This document shows positions 28,386-36,680 of a stretch of 64,000 nucleotides of DNA, piece by piece. The notes beneath the pieces were generated by a model, which did no database searches, was not told the DNA's origin, and worked only from the letters and a program-made list of their open reading frames with translations. This DNA is from MKSF01 sp037190225 (GTDB lineage Bacteria; Bacteroidota; Bacteroidia; Chitinophagales; Chitinophagaceae). Position 1 is the first letter of the stretch, and each line of letters opens with the position of its first letter. The stretch spans positions 369,935 to 433,934 of the forward strand of contig JBBCJL010000003.1 of the NCBI GenBank assembly GCA_037190225.1. The letters are read 5' to 3'. The position numbers were made by a program, and so were the translations under genes.

Positions 28386-28504
28386 AATGCCACATTCCAT
28401 TTAAGTGTGAAAAGGAAAGAGCAGATGATCATGACGATCAGCCAGATCAGCAGCGCCACATACCATATTTTCCACCTGATACGCCCTGTATTTTTATGCT
28501 CCAT
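28382..28504 (-). CDS. 40-residue single-pass membrane protein coupled to the symporter
   Basis: An ORF of 41 codons. The protein begins MEHKNTGRIRWKIW, a basic N-terminus, followed by a hydrophobic helix at about 14-33 and a short tail ending NVAL. The stop overlaps the symporter ATG in an ATGA junction, a sign of translational coupling. An AGGAG lies just before its ATG. It may be a small subunit or regulator of the symporter, as some small membrane proteins are, but I recognise no family. It is longer in hydrophobicity than a random leader would be. Confidence 0.65.
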   Translation of the reverse strand: MEHKNTGRIRWKIWYVALLIWLIVMIICSFLFTLKWNVAL

Positions 28505-28595
28505 ATCTCCTTGCTTGGTTCCCAAATATACATATCTATTACGGAACGATGCCGATTAATAGCATTTCTTTAGTACTAAAGCTAATTATATTGTC

Positions 28596-28603
28596 TAACT
28601 TTG
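28596..28603 (+). promoter_or_regulatory. Probable -7 promoter element for der
   Basis: TAACTTTG matches TAnnTTTG and lies 23 bases before the preferred der start. This position also argues that der starts at 28627 and not at the in-frame ATG at 28549, which lies upstream of the promoter. Confidence 0.5.
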
Positions 28604-28626
28604 CATCTCTAAACAAAATATTTTTT

Positions 28627-30003
28627 ATGGCCGGATTTACAGTTGCTATTGTTGGTAGACCCAATGTAGGGAAATCTACACTGTTCAATAGGTTGCTTGA
28701 AGAAAAGAAAGCGATTGTAGATGATTTCAGCGGGGTAACAAGGGACAGGCAATATGGGATTGCAGACTGGAACGGGAAAGCGTTCAACGTTATAGATACG
28801 GGAGGATTCGTATCGCAGTCCGATGACATCTTTGAAAAAGAGATCAACAAGCAGGTGATGATCGCTATTGAAGAAGCGGATGTATTGCTGTTCATCGTGG
28901 ATGTGACCGCGGGCGTAACAGACCTGGATGACGCTATGGCGCAGGTATTGCGCCGCAGCAAGAAGCCCGTCATCGTAGTGGTGAATAAGGTGGATAACGG
29001 AGACCGGATGCTGGATGCTACCGAGTTCTATATCTTCGGGTTTGAGCATTACGCTTTTGTATCGTCCGTTTCCGGGTCCGGTACCGGCGATATGCTGGAC
29101 CTGATCACCTCTATGATCCCCGAAGGCAGAACCGTACCGCCGCAGGATGTGGAGATCATCAAAGTGGAAGACGAGGACGGGAATATCATAGAAATGGAGC
29201 GGGAGAAGAACCCGATCCCCAAAATTGCCATCATCGGTCAGCCCAATGCCGGGAAGTCCACGCTCCTGAATGCCATGATAGGTGAAGAAAGAAGCATCGT
29301 TTCCGATATTGCGGGAACGACCAGGGATAGCGTGCATACCCATTACAAGCAATTCGGCAAGGAGTTCATACTGATAGATACCGCCGGCCTGCGTAAAAAG
29401 AAGAATGTATCGGAAGACCTGGAGTTCTATTCCGTCATCCGCGCCATCAAGGCGATGGACGATGCGGATGTCTGTATGCTGCTCGTAGACGCCACCAGAG
29501 GACTGACCGCCCAGGATATCAATATTTTCTCCCTGGCTGCCAGGAAAGGCAAGGGCCTGCTGATCCTGGTCAATAAATGGGACCTGGTAGAAGGCAAGAC
29601 CACCAACTCCGCCAGGGATTATGAAAGAGAATTAAAAGAGAAGCTAAAGCCTTTTACAGACGTGTCGGTGACCTTTACCTCCGCTACAGAGAAGACCAGG
29701 ATCTTCCAGGCAATGGAAAAGGCGCTGGAAGTATATGAGAACAGGAGGCTGCGTATTCCTACTTCCGAGCTCAACGAGGTCATGCTGAAGGAAATAGAGC
29801 GCTATACCCCGCCTATCGTACGCGGCTATTCGGTAAGGATAAAATTCGTAATGCAGCTGCCGACCCATACACCGGTTTTCGCTTTTTATTCCAATCACCC
29901 GGACGATATCAAGCAGCCGTATAAGAATTTCCTGGAAAACAAGCTTCGCCAGCATTTCAATTTCAGCGGCGTCCCTATTAAGATCTTCTTCAGAAAGAAA
30001 TAA
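28627..30003 (+). CDS. der: Ribosome biogenesis GTPase Der (EngA)
   Basis: About 458 residues from ATG 28627 (MAGFTVAIVGRPNVGKST). Two tandem GTPase domains show GRPNVGKST near residue 10 and GQPNAGKST near 200, each with its DTGG or DTAG motif and NKxD (NKVD, NKWD). A C-terminal KH-like domain ends IKIFFRKK. It is required for 50S assembly. Upstream in-frame codons from 28549 precede the likely promoter and are not conserved, so I discard them. The last codons lie in a 25-bp repeat found again at 30591. Confidence 0.96.
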   Translation: MAGFTVAIVGRPNVGKSTLFNRLLEEKKAIVDDFSGVTRDRQYGIADWNGKAFNVIDTGGFVSQSDDIFEKEINKQVMIAIEEADVLLFIVDVTAGVTDLDDAMAQVLRRSKKPVIVVVNKVDNGDRMLDATEFYIFGFEHYAFVSSVSGSGTGDMLDLITSMIPEGRTVPPQDVEIIKVEDEDGNIIEMEREKNPIPKIAIIGQPNAGKSTLLNAMIGEERSIVSDIAGTTRDSVHTHYKQFGKEFILIDTAGLRKKKNVSEDLEFYSVIRAIKAMDDADVCMLLVDATRGLTAQDINIFSLAARKGKGLLILVNKWDLVEGKTTNSARDYERELKEKLKPFTDVSVTFTSATEKTRIFQAMEKALEVYENRRLRIPTSELNEVMLKEIERYTPPIVRGYSVRIKFVMQLPTHTPVFAFYSNHPDDIKQPYKNFLENKLRQHFNFSGVPIKIFFRKK

Positions 30004-30013
30004 CCGCTTTCGT
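29989..30013 (+). repeat. 25-bp direct repeat, copy 1 (der 3' end)
   Basis: TTCAGAAAGAAATAACCGCT plus TTCGT occurs here over the last der codons and stop, and is repeated exactly at 30591-30615, 602 bases downstream. Each copy is followed by a related hairpin (ACTACTTA...AGTAGT). Confidence 0.9.
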
Positions 30014-30026
30014 TCTGTATATAAAA

Positions 30027-30058
30027 ATGGCTACTTACTTATAAGTAGTCATTTTTTT
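30027..30058 (+). terminator. Terminator after der
   Basis: ATGGCTACTTA (30027-30037) pairs with TAAGTAGTCAT (30042-30052) with one G-T pair, followed by seven T residues. It closely resembles the hairpin at 30629. Confidence 0.85.
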
Positions 30059-30251
30059 GTAAAAAATTCTATGCTTTGTTTTTCAAATGAATCAATACAT
30101 TGATAGTATCATTCAGAGCTTTATTTGTTCATCTTTTACAAGAAGTTATTTTCTTAAATCTTCTATTAAAGCGGGATCGGAATTGAACTGATGAATAGAC
30201 TTGACTTCTTGCTATATTTATAATATCGTTTGCTACCTTACTAAAAATCTT

Positions 30252-30572
30252 ATGCAAAAAATACCATTCTTATACGCCGGGGTACTTTTCCTGCTTTTTT
30301 CCTGTAAACAGTCCCCGCCACAGGGTATGCCTGCTATTCATCCTGTACCCGCAGCAGCAGATACACTGGAATACTACTTTTACGGAATAGCTATCCTTAA
30401 CCCCAACATTGCGCAGGAGCTTTTAGAAAAATATCAGGTAAGAATAGTCAATACGTCCTGTATACCTGATACCATGCAGACAAACAATAATGAAGCAGTA
30501 GAACAGATCATTTTAAAAAAGCAGGGTGTGAGTATTATAGGCTATATCCGGCAACGCATGAAAGACCTATAA
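30252..30572 (+). CDS. Small lipoprotein, unrecognised
   Basis: About 106 residues from ATG 30252. A signal peptide with a good lipobox is visible (MQKIPFLYAGVLFLLFSC, cysteine 18). The mature part is short, with Y/F-rich and K-rich stretches (EYYFYGIAILNPN, IILKKQGVSIIGYIRQ). I recognise no family. The gene lies between the two copies of the der-end repeat and may have arrived or been rearranged with them. Confidence 0.6.
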   Translation: MQKIPFLYAGVLFLLFSCKQSPPQGMPAIHPVPAAADTLEYYFYGIAILNPNIAQELLEKYQVRIVNTSCIPDTMQTNNNEAVEQIILKKQGVSIIGYIRQRMKDL

Positions 30573-30590
30573 ACTGTTTACTTTATTGTT

Positions 30591-30615
30591 TTCAGAAAGA
30601 AATAACCGCTTTCGT
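30591..30615 (+). repeat. 25-bp direct repeat, copy 2
   Basis: Identical to 29989-30013. Here it is not part of der; it lies after the lipoprotein stop. Its reading in the der frame would give the same FRKK-stop end, so it is a copied der 3' terminus. Confidence 0.9.
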
Positions 30616-30628
30616 GCCTTATCTTAGC

Positions 30629-30660
30629 AATGACTACTTAAATTTGAGTAGTCATTTTTT
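30629..30660 (+). terminator. Second ACTACTTA hairpin terminator
   Basis: AATGACTACTTAAA (30629-30642) pairs with TTTGAGTAGTCATT (30643-30656) with one G-T pair, and a T run follows that ends directly at the next ATG (30661). Confidence 0.8.
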
Positions 30661-31806
30661 ATGCCGGAACCTACAAAAAATATCATCATCTCACGGTTAG
30701 TCAAAACCGCAGCCGCCTTTATGGTCATATTCGGGCTGGAAAAGCTCATCAAGCACTGGGAATGGGCCCGTATAGGCTATATGAACCTGGTATATTATCC
30801 CATACAGCGCCTGAGGGTTTTCCTGTTCTCCGAGCTCCCTTTCAGCGTGGGAGACCTGATGTATATCATGCTGTTGCTGACAAGCATCATTGCCATTTCC
30901 CGCTTATGCCGGTCGGCGCTCTTCAGCGTCCGCTTCCGGGATTTTACATATCTCGCCAGGGAGCTGGTCAGGGTATTAAGATGGAGCGTTGTCATTTATG
31001 CCGTTTTCGTGTTCAGCTGGGGAATGAATTATACCCGCCAGCCGCTCCTGTATGATCTGTACAAGAATTATATTGTATATGATGAGGCGGCCGGCAGAAA
31101 AAGAGTAGTGTATAACTGGAACGGGGAAGAGCTGATCAATGTGCTGGACACCCTACAGCAGCAGCTGCTTACTACGCTTCACCACATCCACAACAGGGAT
31201 GCCTTTGACGAGCAGGAGATCAACCGGCAGGCCTACCGTTATTTCCAGCGTATATTGGGCGGCAGCACCATTATCAGCCCCCTGAAGAAATCCTCCCTGG
31301 GCAGGTACCTGCAGGAGCTGGGCATACAGGGCTATTTTGTTCCCTTTTCGGGTGAGGTGCATTATTCCGGTGATCTCTTCTATATTTTCCGGCCTTTTGT
31401 CTTTATGCATGAAATGGCCCACCAGAAAGGGATCGCCTCTGAAACAGACGCGAATTTTGTAGCCTATGTGCTCTGTGCAGCATCGGACAATGAGATATTC
31501 AGGCTTTCTGCCCGGTTCGACCTGTTCCTGTATGTGCTGGGCGACCTGAAACGCGTGGACGCAGCCGCTTTCAAAGATTACTCCGGGCATAAGATAGCCA
31601 ATGAGATCAGAGAGGTCATGGATGAGATGGAAGCGCACCGCCAGAGGTATAGAAGCCCGCTACGACACTATTCCATGGGATTTTACGACAGCTACCTGCG
31701 GTTCTTCGGCCAGAACGAAGGTCTGAAAAGCTATAATATGATGACCTATAAAGTGATGCTGTACTATAAGAATAACCTGGGCATAGAAGACATACTGGAA
31801 TATTAG
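30661..31806 (+). CDS. DUF3810 membrane protein with HExxH-type motif
   Basis: A 381-residue inner-membrane protein with hydrophobic segments near 15-32, 60-80 and 105-125 and a large extracytoplasmic C-terminal domain. This contains FMHEMAHQKGIASETDANF, a zinc-peptidase-like HExxH with a downstream glutamate, as expected for DUF3810. Substrate and role are unknown; a metallopeptidase function is inferred from the motif only. The first ATG touches the T run of the upstream terminator, leaving no leader; a start further inside (such as M21 or M41) is possible but would shorten the first helix. Confidence 0.82.
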   Translation: MPEPTKNIIISRLVKTAAAFMVIFGLEKLIKHWEWARIGYMNLVYYPIQRLRVFLFSELPFSVGDLMYIMLLLTSIIAISRLCRSALFSVRFRDFTYLARELVRVLRWSVVIYAVFVFSWGMNYTRQPLLYDLYKNYIVYDEAAGRKRVVYNWNGEELINVLDTLQQQLLTTLHHIHNRDAFDEQEINRQAYRYFQRILGGSTIISPLKKSSLGRYLQELGIQGYFVPFSGEVHYSGDLFYIFRPFVFMHEMAHQKGIASETDANFVAYVLCAASDNEIFRLSARFDLFLYVLGDLKRVDAAAFKDYSGHKIANEIREVMDEMEAHRQRYRSPLRHYSMGFYDSYLRFFGQNEGLKSYNMMTYKVMLYYKNNLGIEDILEY

Positions 31807-31870
31807 GATGCTGTCTGAAAAGCCTCCTGCACGGTCACAGGGAGCTTGCCGGAATGTGATAGTATAGATA

Positions 31871-31917
31871 AGCAACCCTGTCAATATTTAGATTTAGCTT
31901 AATAGGACAGGGTTGTT
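31871..31917 (+). terminator. Possible terminator between convergent genes
   Basis: CAACCCTGTC (31873-31882) pairs with GACAGGGTTG (31906-31915) around a 23-base loop. The T tail is weak, and a second inverted repeat (AGGCAGCC/GGCTGCCT, 31926-31960) overlaps the stop of the convergent CoA-transferase gene. Confidence 0.4.
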
Positions 31918-31959
31918 CACTTTTCAGGCAGCCTCATCTTGTAAAGCGAGCCGGCTGCC

Positions 31960-33255
31960 TTAATGCGCTTTTATTTTTGCCTGCCGTTTGAACCTTTCAA
32001 AGTGCGCGATGGCCAGCAGCTCCCTGTGATCCGGGTGCGCGATGGATATCAGTAATTCCGACCGCTGCTCCAGGTTCTTCCCGAAAAGATTCACCGTACC
32101 GTATTCCGTTACGATATAATGTGCGTGGCCCCTGGTGGTGACCACACCGGCGCCGTTGTTCAGGACCGGCGTGATACGGGATACGCCTTTGGAGGTGGTG
32201 GACGGTATGGCAATGATCGGCTTACCTCCGTCTGAGAGTGCAGCTCCCCGCATAAAGTCCATCTGCCCTCCTATACCTGAATACTGGTAAGTACCTATGG
32301 AGTCCGCGCAGATCTGCCCGGTAAGGTCAACTTCCAGCGCGCTGTTAATGGCTACGACCTTCGGGTTCTTAAGGATGACCGTAGGATCATTGACATAGGA
32401 TACATCCAGGAATTCAACGGAGGTATTGTTGTTCAGGAAATCATACAGCTTCCTGGTACCGGCAGCAAAGGAGGTCACCGTCTTGCCGGGCCGCACTTTT
32501 TTATGCTTATTATTGATGATCCCCTGCTCCATCAATGCGATCACGCCATCCGAGAACATTTCGGTATGCAATCCAAGGTCCCTGCGGTCACCGAGACAGC
32601 TCAGCACCGCATCGGGAATGGCCCCGATACCGGCCTGGAGCGTAGAGCCGTCCTCTATCAGTGAAGACACATTATAGCCTATCTTACGGATGACATCATT
32701 GGATTTGGCGCCATAATCCAGGGAGGGCAGCTCCGATTCGTGCCATACCATCGCATTAAAGCGGGTGTAGTGGATATTGGCATCGCCGAAGGTCCTGGGC
32801 ATATTGGGATTCACCTGCGCCAGCAATACTTTCGCATACCGGGCCGCCGCCCATGCGGCATCTATGGAAGTGCCCAGGCTGCAATAGCCGTGCTCATCCG
32901 GCGGCGACACCTGCAGGACAGCCACATCCAGCGGCAGGGCACCACTGCTGAACAGGCGCGGGATCTCGCTCAGGAACACAGGCACATAATCCCCCCGCCC
33001 GCTGTTGACCCATTCCCTTACATTGGCAGAGACGAAGAGGGAATTCATGAAAAAGGCATCCTTTACCCCGGGCTTATGCCACTGCAGCTCCCCGAAGGTG
33101 GATATAGAGACCAGCTCCACATTTTCGAGCGATGCCGCCCGGTCAAAAAGCACATTGACGATATGTAAAGGTGTGGCGGCGCTTCCGTGTATGAAAACCC
33201 GCTGACCGCTCTGCACAAAGCTTACGGCTTCTTCCGCGGTAATATAATTATACAT
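31960..33255 (-). CDS. Acetyl-CoA hydrolase/CoA-transferase family protein
   Basis: A 431-residue family I CoA-transferase resembling 4-hydroxybutyrate or succinyl-CoA:acetate CoA-transferases. The catalytic glutamate is in LHTEMFSDG. The GIGAIPDAV and GIGGQMDF glycine motifs bind the CoA moiety. It would exchange CoA between acetate and another acyl group. It stands alone, convergent with the DUF3810 gene. Substrate cannot be set from sequence. Confidence 0.87.
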   Translation of the reverse strand: MYNYITAEEAVSFVQSGQRVFIHGSAATPLHIVNVLFDRAASLENVELVSISTFGELQWHKPGVKDAFFMNSLFVSANVREWVNSGRGDYVPVFLSEIPRLFSSGALPLDVAVLQVSPPDEHGYCSLGTSIDAAWAAARYAKVLLAQVNPNMPRTFGDANIHYTRFNAMVWHESELPSLDYGAKSNDVIRKIGYNVSSLIEDGSTLQAGIGAIPDAVLSCLGDRRDLGLHTEMFSDGVIALMEQGIINNKHKKVRPGKTVTSFAAGTRKLYDFLNNNTSVEFLDVSYVNDPTVILKNPKVVAINSALEVDLTGQICADSIGTYQYSGIGGQMDFMRGAALSDGGKPIIAIPSTTSKGVSRITPVLNNGAGVVTTRGHAHYIVTEYGTVNLFGKNLEQRSELLISIAHPDHRELLAIAHFERFKRQAKIKAH

Positions 33256-33458
33256 AAGTGATACGATTGATGAAACGCTCCAAAGTTAAGCGTTATCCTT
33301 ATAGATATTTGTTGTAATTCCGTCAAATTAACGGCACACAATAGCCATTAAAGCATTTAACTACACCTCTTCATCCAATCACTACATCGTCCCATTGAAG
33401 CCTTCCCCTATAGGTTCTATAATTAAAAACAAAAAAATAAATTTTAAAAATACAATAC

Positions 33459-33499
33459 ATAACGTATCTTTACGTTATAAAAACATAAAACACGTTATG
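33459..33499 (+). promoter_or_regulatory. Operator of the BlaI/M56 operon
   Basis: A perfect inverted repeat ATAACGTA-TCTT-TACGTTAT at 33459-33478, with another half site ACGTTAT at 33492-33498 that overlaps the blaI start codon. The TATCTTTA in the middle may itself be the -7 promoter element, so repressor binding would block RNA polymerase. Confidence 0.7.
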
Positions 33500-33862
33500 A
33501 TACAACTTACCAAAACAGAAGAAGAGATCATGCATATTATCTGGAGACTTGAAAAATGTCTGGTCAGCGACATTATACAAGAGCTGGAACAACCAGACAC
33601 CCCGCACAGTACGATTTCCAGTGTGGTACGCATATTGGAAAAAAAAGGATTTGTCTCGCATAAGGCATATGGCAGAACCTATGAATACTATCCTTCCGTC
33701 ACTAAAGAGCAATATGCACAGACCAGTTTCAAAAACTGGTTCAGTAATTTTTTCAACAATTCACCAACGGAATTAGCTTCTTTCCTTGTAAAGGAAAAAG
33801 CACTGAAACCCAAAGATATAGATGCCCTGATGCAGCAATTAGAACAACTAAAAAAGAAATAA
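33497..33862 (+). CDS. BlaI/MecI/CopY-type transcriptional repressor
   Basis: About 121 residues from ATG 33497 (MIQLTKTEEEIMHIIWRLEK). The winged-helix domain contains SDIIQELEQ and HSTISSVVRILEKKGFVSHK, followed by a C-terminal dimer helix. Members repress an operon and are cleaved by, or respond to, the partner M56 membrane protease. The next gene is such a partner, one base after the stop. An ATG upstream in frame (33395) would put the operator inside the gene and is unlikely. The palindrome upstream suggests autoregulation. Confidence 0.92.
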   Translation: MIQLTKTEEEIMHIIWRLEKCLVSDIIQELEQPDTPHSTISSVVRILEKKGFVSHKAYGRTYEYYPSVTKEQYAQTSFKNWFSNFFNNSPTELASFLVKEKALKPKDIDALMQQLEQLKKK

Positions 33863-33863
33863 T

Positions 33864-35315
33864 ATGGTAATACTACTATTCAAGATCAGCATTATATGGG
33901 GCTTACTCCTATTATTATATTTCACTCTCCTTCAAAAAGAAAAAAGTTATATTTTTTCCAGGATATATCTCTGGCTTGTTATCCTGTCGGGTGTAAGCAT
34001 TCCGGTAATCGCATCCTATTTTGAGATACTGGAAACCAAAGCTACAACCCTGCAGACCGACAACTTCGTTTTCAATACCGCTGAACCGGTTGCAAATACA
34101 GCAGCACAGAACACTACACTTCCGGTGACCACTGCAACGACATGGGAATGGCACCAAATAGTGTGGACCATCTGGTTGGCAGGTGCCTTAATACAACTAT
34201 ACCTGTTCCTTAAAAACATTATCTATCTCTACCGGCTGAAGGCCCAGGGCCGGCTTGTTCCCCACCCTGTCGCCGACTATTATATGCACTCCGGTGTAAC
34301 ACAGCCTTTTTCTTTTGGCAGCAGCATTTTCATCCCGGAAAAGCCCTATACGGAGGAAGAGCTGGAGATGATCTTACATCATGAACACTATCATCATTTA
34401 TTCCGGCATACTACAGATAATATACTCCTCGGTATCGGCAGGAGCCTCTTCTGGTTCCATCCGCTGTATCATATCTTACAACACCAGCTAAAGCTGCTGC
34501 ACGAATACCAGGTAGACGAAAGGGTCGCGCAGCAATACGGGTATGACTATGGAAGATTACTGATCAGGCAGGCCGGCGCCGGTGCTCCCGGCACACTTGC
34601 CAACACATTTTATTATTCACCACTTAAAAACAGAATCGCTATGTTAGTTTCCAACAAAAAATCCCGGCCCTGGAAATATCTTTTTTCCTTCCCGGTCCTT
34701 GCCCTGTCATTTCTCTTCATGAGCGCCGACAAACCTAATGATGAAAGAGTCAGGAACGGAAATACTACCACCTTCAGAGGCAACACGTTTACCTGGGCAG
34801 ACCCTCCGACTGATTCAGTGATGCTGACAGACGCTGCAAGCGGGGCACAAAAGTATTATGCGATGCCGACGTTCGAAAGAATTGTCAGGTACAACGGGCA
34901 GGAGGTAAAAGAAGGGCTCGTCCGCACCGGCAACACTATGCAGGAGGAATTCCGGAACAAGCAGCTGGAAACCCTTACGGATAATATAGCCGGCGCAATT
35001 GAAGCCAATATCGCATTATTTCCGCAAAAGATGGCAACAGTAACTCTCGAAAACCTTATTCTTAACGAACAGGGTGATATCCTGTATTATGATGTCAAAA
35101 CACTGGGCGTACAAATAACGGACACAACCATCAGCGGCACTAACAGGTTCCCGGATGTCAATAAAACAGTAGATAAGATATTAAAGGATAAAAAGCTTAT
35201 CAATCCGAATGATCTGAAATTAGACAATGTCTACACCGTCAAAGCAGTAGCCTTGCTGAGAGAATACGAGCCTATGAAGGCCCGCTTTATAAGCGCACCA
35301 CTATCCGAAGATTAA
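33864..35315 (+). CDS. M56-family (BlaR1/MecR1-like) membrane metallopeptidase
   Basis: A 483-residue protein with membrane helices near 4-20, 34-52, 95-113 and about 270-288. The zinc motif HEHYH is at 173-177, followed by the HEYQVDERV block. The C-terminal ~190 residues are outside the membrane and do not look like the penicillin-binding sensor of BlaR1; no SxxK motif is evident. So the inducer is probably not a beta-lactam. The gene is cotranscribed with the BlaI-like repressor directly upstream. No beta-lactamase gene is in the window. Confidence 0.88.
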   Translation: MVILLFKISIIWGLLLLLYFTLLQKEKSYIFSRIYLWLVILSGVSIPVIASYFEILETKATTLQTDNFVFNTAEPVANTAAQNTTLPVTTATTWEWHQIVWTIWLAGALIQLYLFLKNIIYLYRLKAQGRLVPHPVADYYMHSGVTQPFSFGSSIFIPEKPYTEEELEMILHHEHYHHLFRHTTDNILLGIGRSLFWFHPLYHILQHQLKLLHEYQVDERVAQQYGYDYGRLLIRQAGAGAPGTLANTFYYSPLKNRIAMLVSNKKSRPWKYLFSFPVLALSFLFMSADKPNDERVRNGNTTTFRGNTFTWADPPTDSVMLTDAASGAQKYYAMPTFERIVRYNGQEVKEGLVRTGNTMQEEFRNKQLETLTDNIAGAIEANIALFPQKMATVTLENLILNEQGDILYYDVKTLGVQITDTTISGTNRFPDVNKTVDKILKDKKLINPNDLKLDNVYTVKAVALLREYEPMKARFISAPLSED

Positions 35316-35330
35316 ACCTGTAATACCCCG

Positions 35331-35361
35331 GCGCTTCCTGATAAAATCCGGAAGCGTTTCT
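35331..35361 (+). terminator. Weak terminator after the M56 gene
   Basis: CGCTTCC (35332-35338) pairs with GGAAGCG (35350-35356), followed by TTTCTTTT. The stem is only seven base pairs. Confidence 0.4.
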
Positions 35362-35452
35362 TTTATATCCCCGTTTCGGACTGCTTATAACCTATCAGGC
35401 GCTTCCGGGTGCAGTTCGCCTGTTGCCGACTGCTTTACTTACGCAATTGGTA

Positions 35453-35460
35453 TATATTTG
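35453..35460 (+). promoter_or_regulatory. Probable -7 promoter element of the YARHG gene
   Basis: TATATTTG matches TAnnTTTG and lies 48 bases before the preferred start at 35509. This supports that start over the longer frame. Confidence 0.45.
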
Positions 35461-35508
35461 CAGCTGAAACCCGGCAGATATCCTCCATCTGCCCACAACC
35501 GATATCAT

Positions 35509-36615
35509 ATGCGTATTACCCTGATCCTGCTGCTGACCTTATTTTCCTGTGCCTGTATGGCCAATGACGGTTCTTATAAAATGAGCGGCAACCAGCTGAT
35601 ACCGGTCACCAACGGCGATATCGCTATCCGGAAAGAAGTGCTGACCGTAAAGAAGACCGGCAACGATCTTCAGGTCACGGTAGATTACACCTTTTATAAT
35701 TACGGGCCGGCTACGGACGTCATAGTAGGCTTTGAAGCGTACAGCCCGGAAGGCGATGTTACCATAATGCCGGCAAACGGCCAGCATCCGTATATGCGTG
35801 ATTTTAATGTGATGATGAATAACCGGCAGCTTCCCTACCAGGTAGCCTACGTGAGTGACAGCGCCTACCGGCAAAACAATGGTATCCGAAGCCGTCCCCT
35901 TAAGGATATCGTGAAAGAGATAGCAGACGGAGACCCCGTCTTTTTCTATGTATATCACTTTAATGCGCCGTTCAAAAAAGGCGAGAACAGGATCATTCAT
36001 ACCTATACCTATGAGCTGAACAGCTATGTGATGCACTACTGGAATTTCGACTATGTGCTGACCGCTGCCAACCGCTGGAAAAACGGTACGATAGAAGATT
36101 TCACCCTGGTGCTGGATCTGGGCGATTACGAATCATTCCAGGTACCCCGTACCTTTTTCCAAAACAACAAGGAATGGCAGCTCAGCGGGAAAGGCAGGCT
36201 CACTTCAGGCTATAATGATGAGCCGGAAGGTGTGAAAAATACATTGCAGGCCGACATACACACCGGCAGACTTATTTTCAGGAAACAGGATTTTCACCCA
36301 ACCGCCAACCTGTATGTGTACAGTCCCCGTTACATGGGACATACAAATTTCCGGCCCGGAGGCACCTTACCACTGAACCTGCGTATGGAGGAGTATGAAT
36401 ATTTTGAGCACCCCGGCAAAGATGCAGCCCTTATATTACGGAACTACCCCTTTGCCCGTAAAGGCTATGTGTTCAAAAACCCGCGGCTTAAAGCCTTCTA
36501 CGAAAAGCAGGCCTGGTATATTCCGGACTCCTCCTATACGGGAGAAAGAATGAGCCTAAGCCCGGAAGAGCTGAAGTGGCTGAACTATTTTGAAGCCCAA
36601 GCAGCGACTCATTAA
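35509..36615 (+). CDS. DUF4424/YARHG-domain secreted protein
   Basis: About 368 residues from ATG 35509, which gives a signal peptide with either SPI or lipobox (LTLFSC) cleavage. The mature protein is beta-rich, like DUF4424 (VTVDYTFYNYGPATDVIVGFEAYSP). The C-terminal 50 residues fit the YARHG domain (FARKGYVFKNPRLKAFYEKQ, LSPEELKWLNYF), a module found in secreted and surface proteins of Gram-negatives and thought to bind the cell envelope. Function is unknown. It follows the BlaI/M56 pair by about 190 bases with its own promoter. Confidence 0.75.
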   Translation: MRITLILLLTLFSCACMANDGSYKMSGNQLIPVTNGDIAIRKEVLTVKKTGNDLQVTVDYTFYNYGPATDVIVGFEAYSPEGDVTIMPANGQHPYMRDFNVMMNNRQLPYQVAYVSDSAYRQNNGIRSRPLKDIVKEIADGDPVFFYVYHFNAPFKKGENRIIHTYTYELNSYVMHYWNFDYVLTAANRWKNGTIEDFTLVLDLGDYESFQVPRTFFQNNKEWQLSGKGRLTSGYNDEPEGVKNTLQADIHTGRLIFRKQDFHPTANLYVYSPRYMGHTNFRPGGTLPLNLRMEEYEYFEHPGKDAALILRNYPFARKGYVFKNPRLKAFYEKQAWYIPDSSYTGERMSLSPEELKWLNYFEAQAATH

Positions 36616-36649
36616 CAAACCTTGAATATGTCACAATCATATTCTTTTG

Positions 36650-36657
36650 TAATTTTG
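36650..36657 (+). promoter_or_regulatory. Probable -7 promoter element for dusB
   Basis: TAATTTTG fits TAnnTTTG and lies 23 bases before the dusB start. Confidence 0.45.
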
Positions 36658-36680
36658 CATCCTTATTCCCGCATCTGTAT

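Noticed and set aside
33497..35315. Beta-lactam resistance operon
   Set aside because: BlaI/BlaR1-like genes are present, but there is no beta-lactamase or PBP and the sensor domain lacks the penicillin-binding motif.
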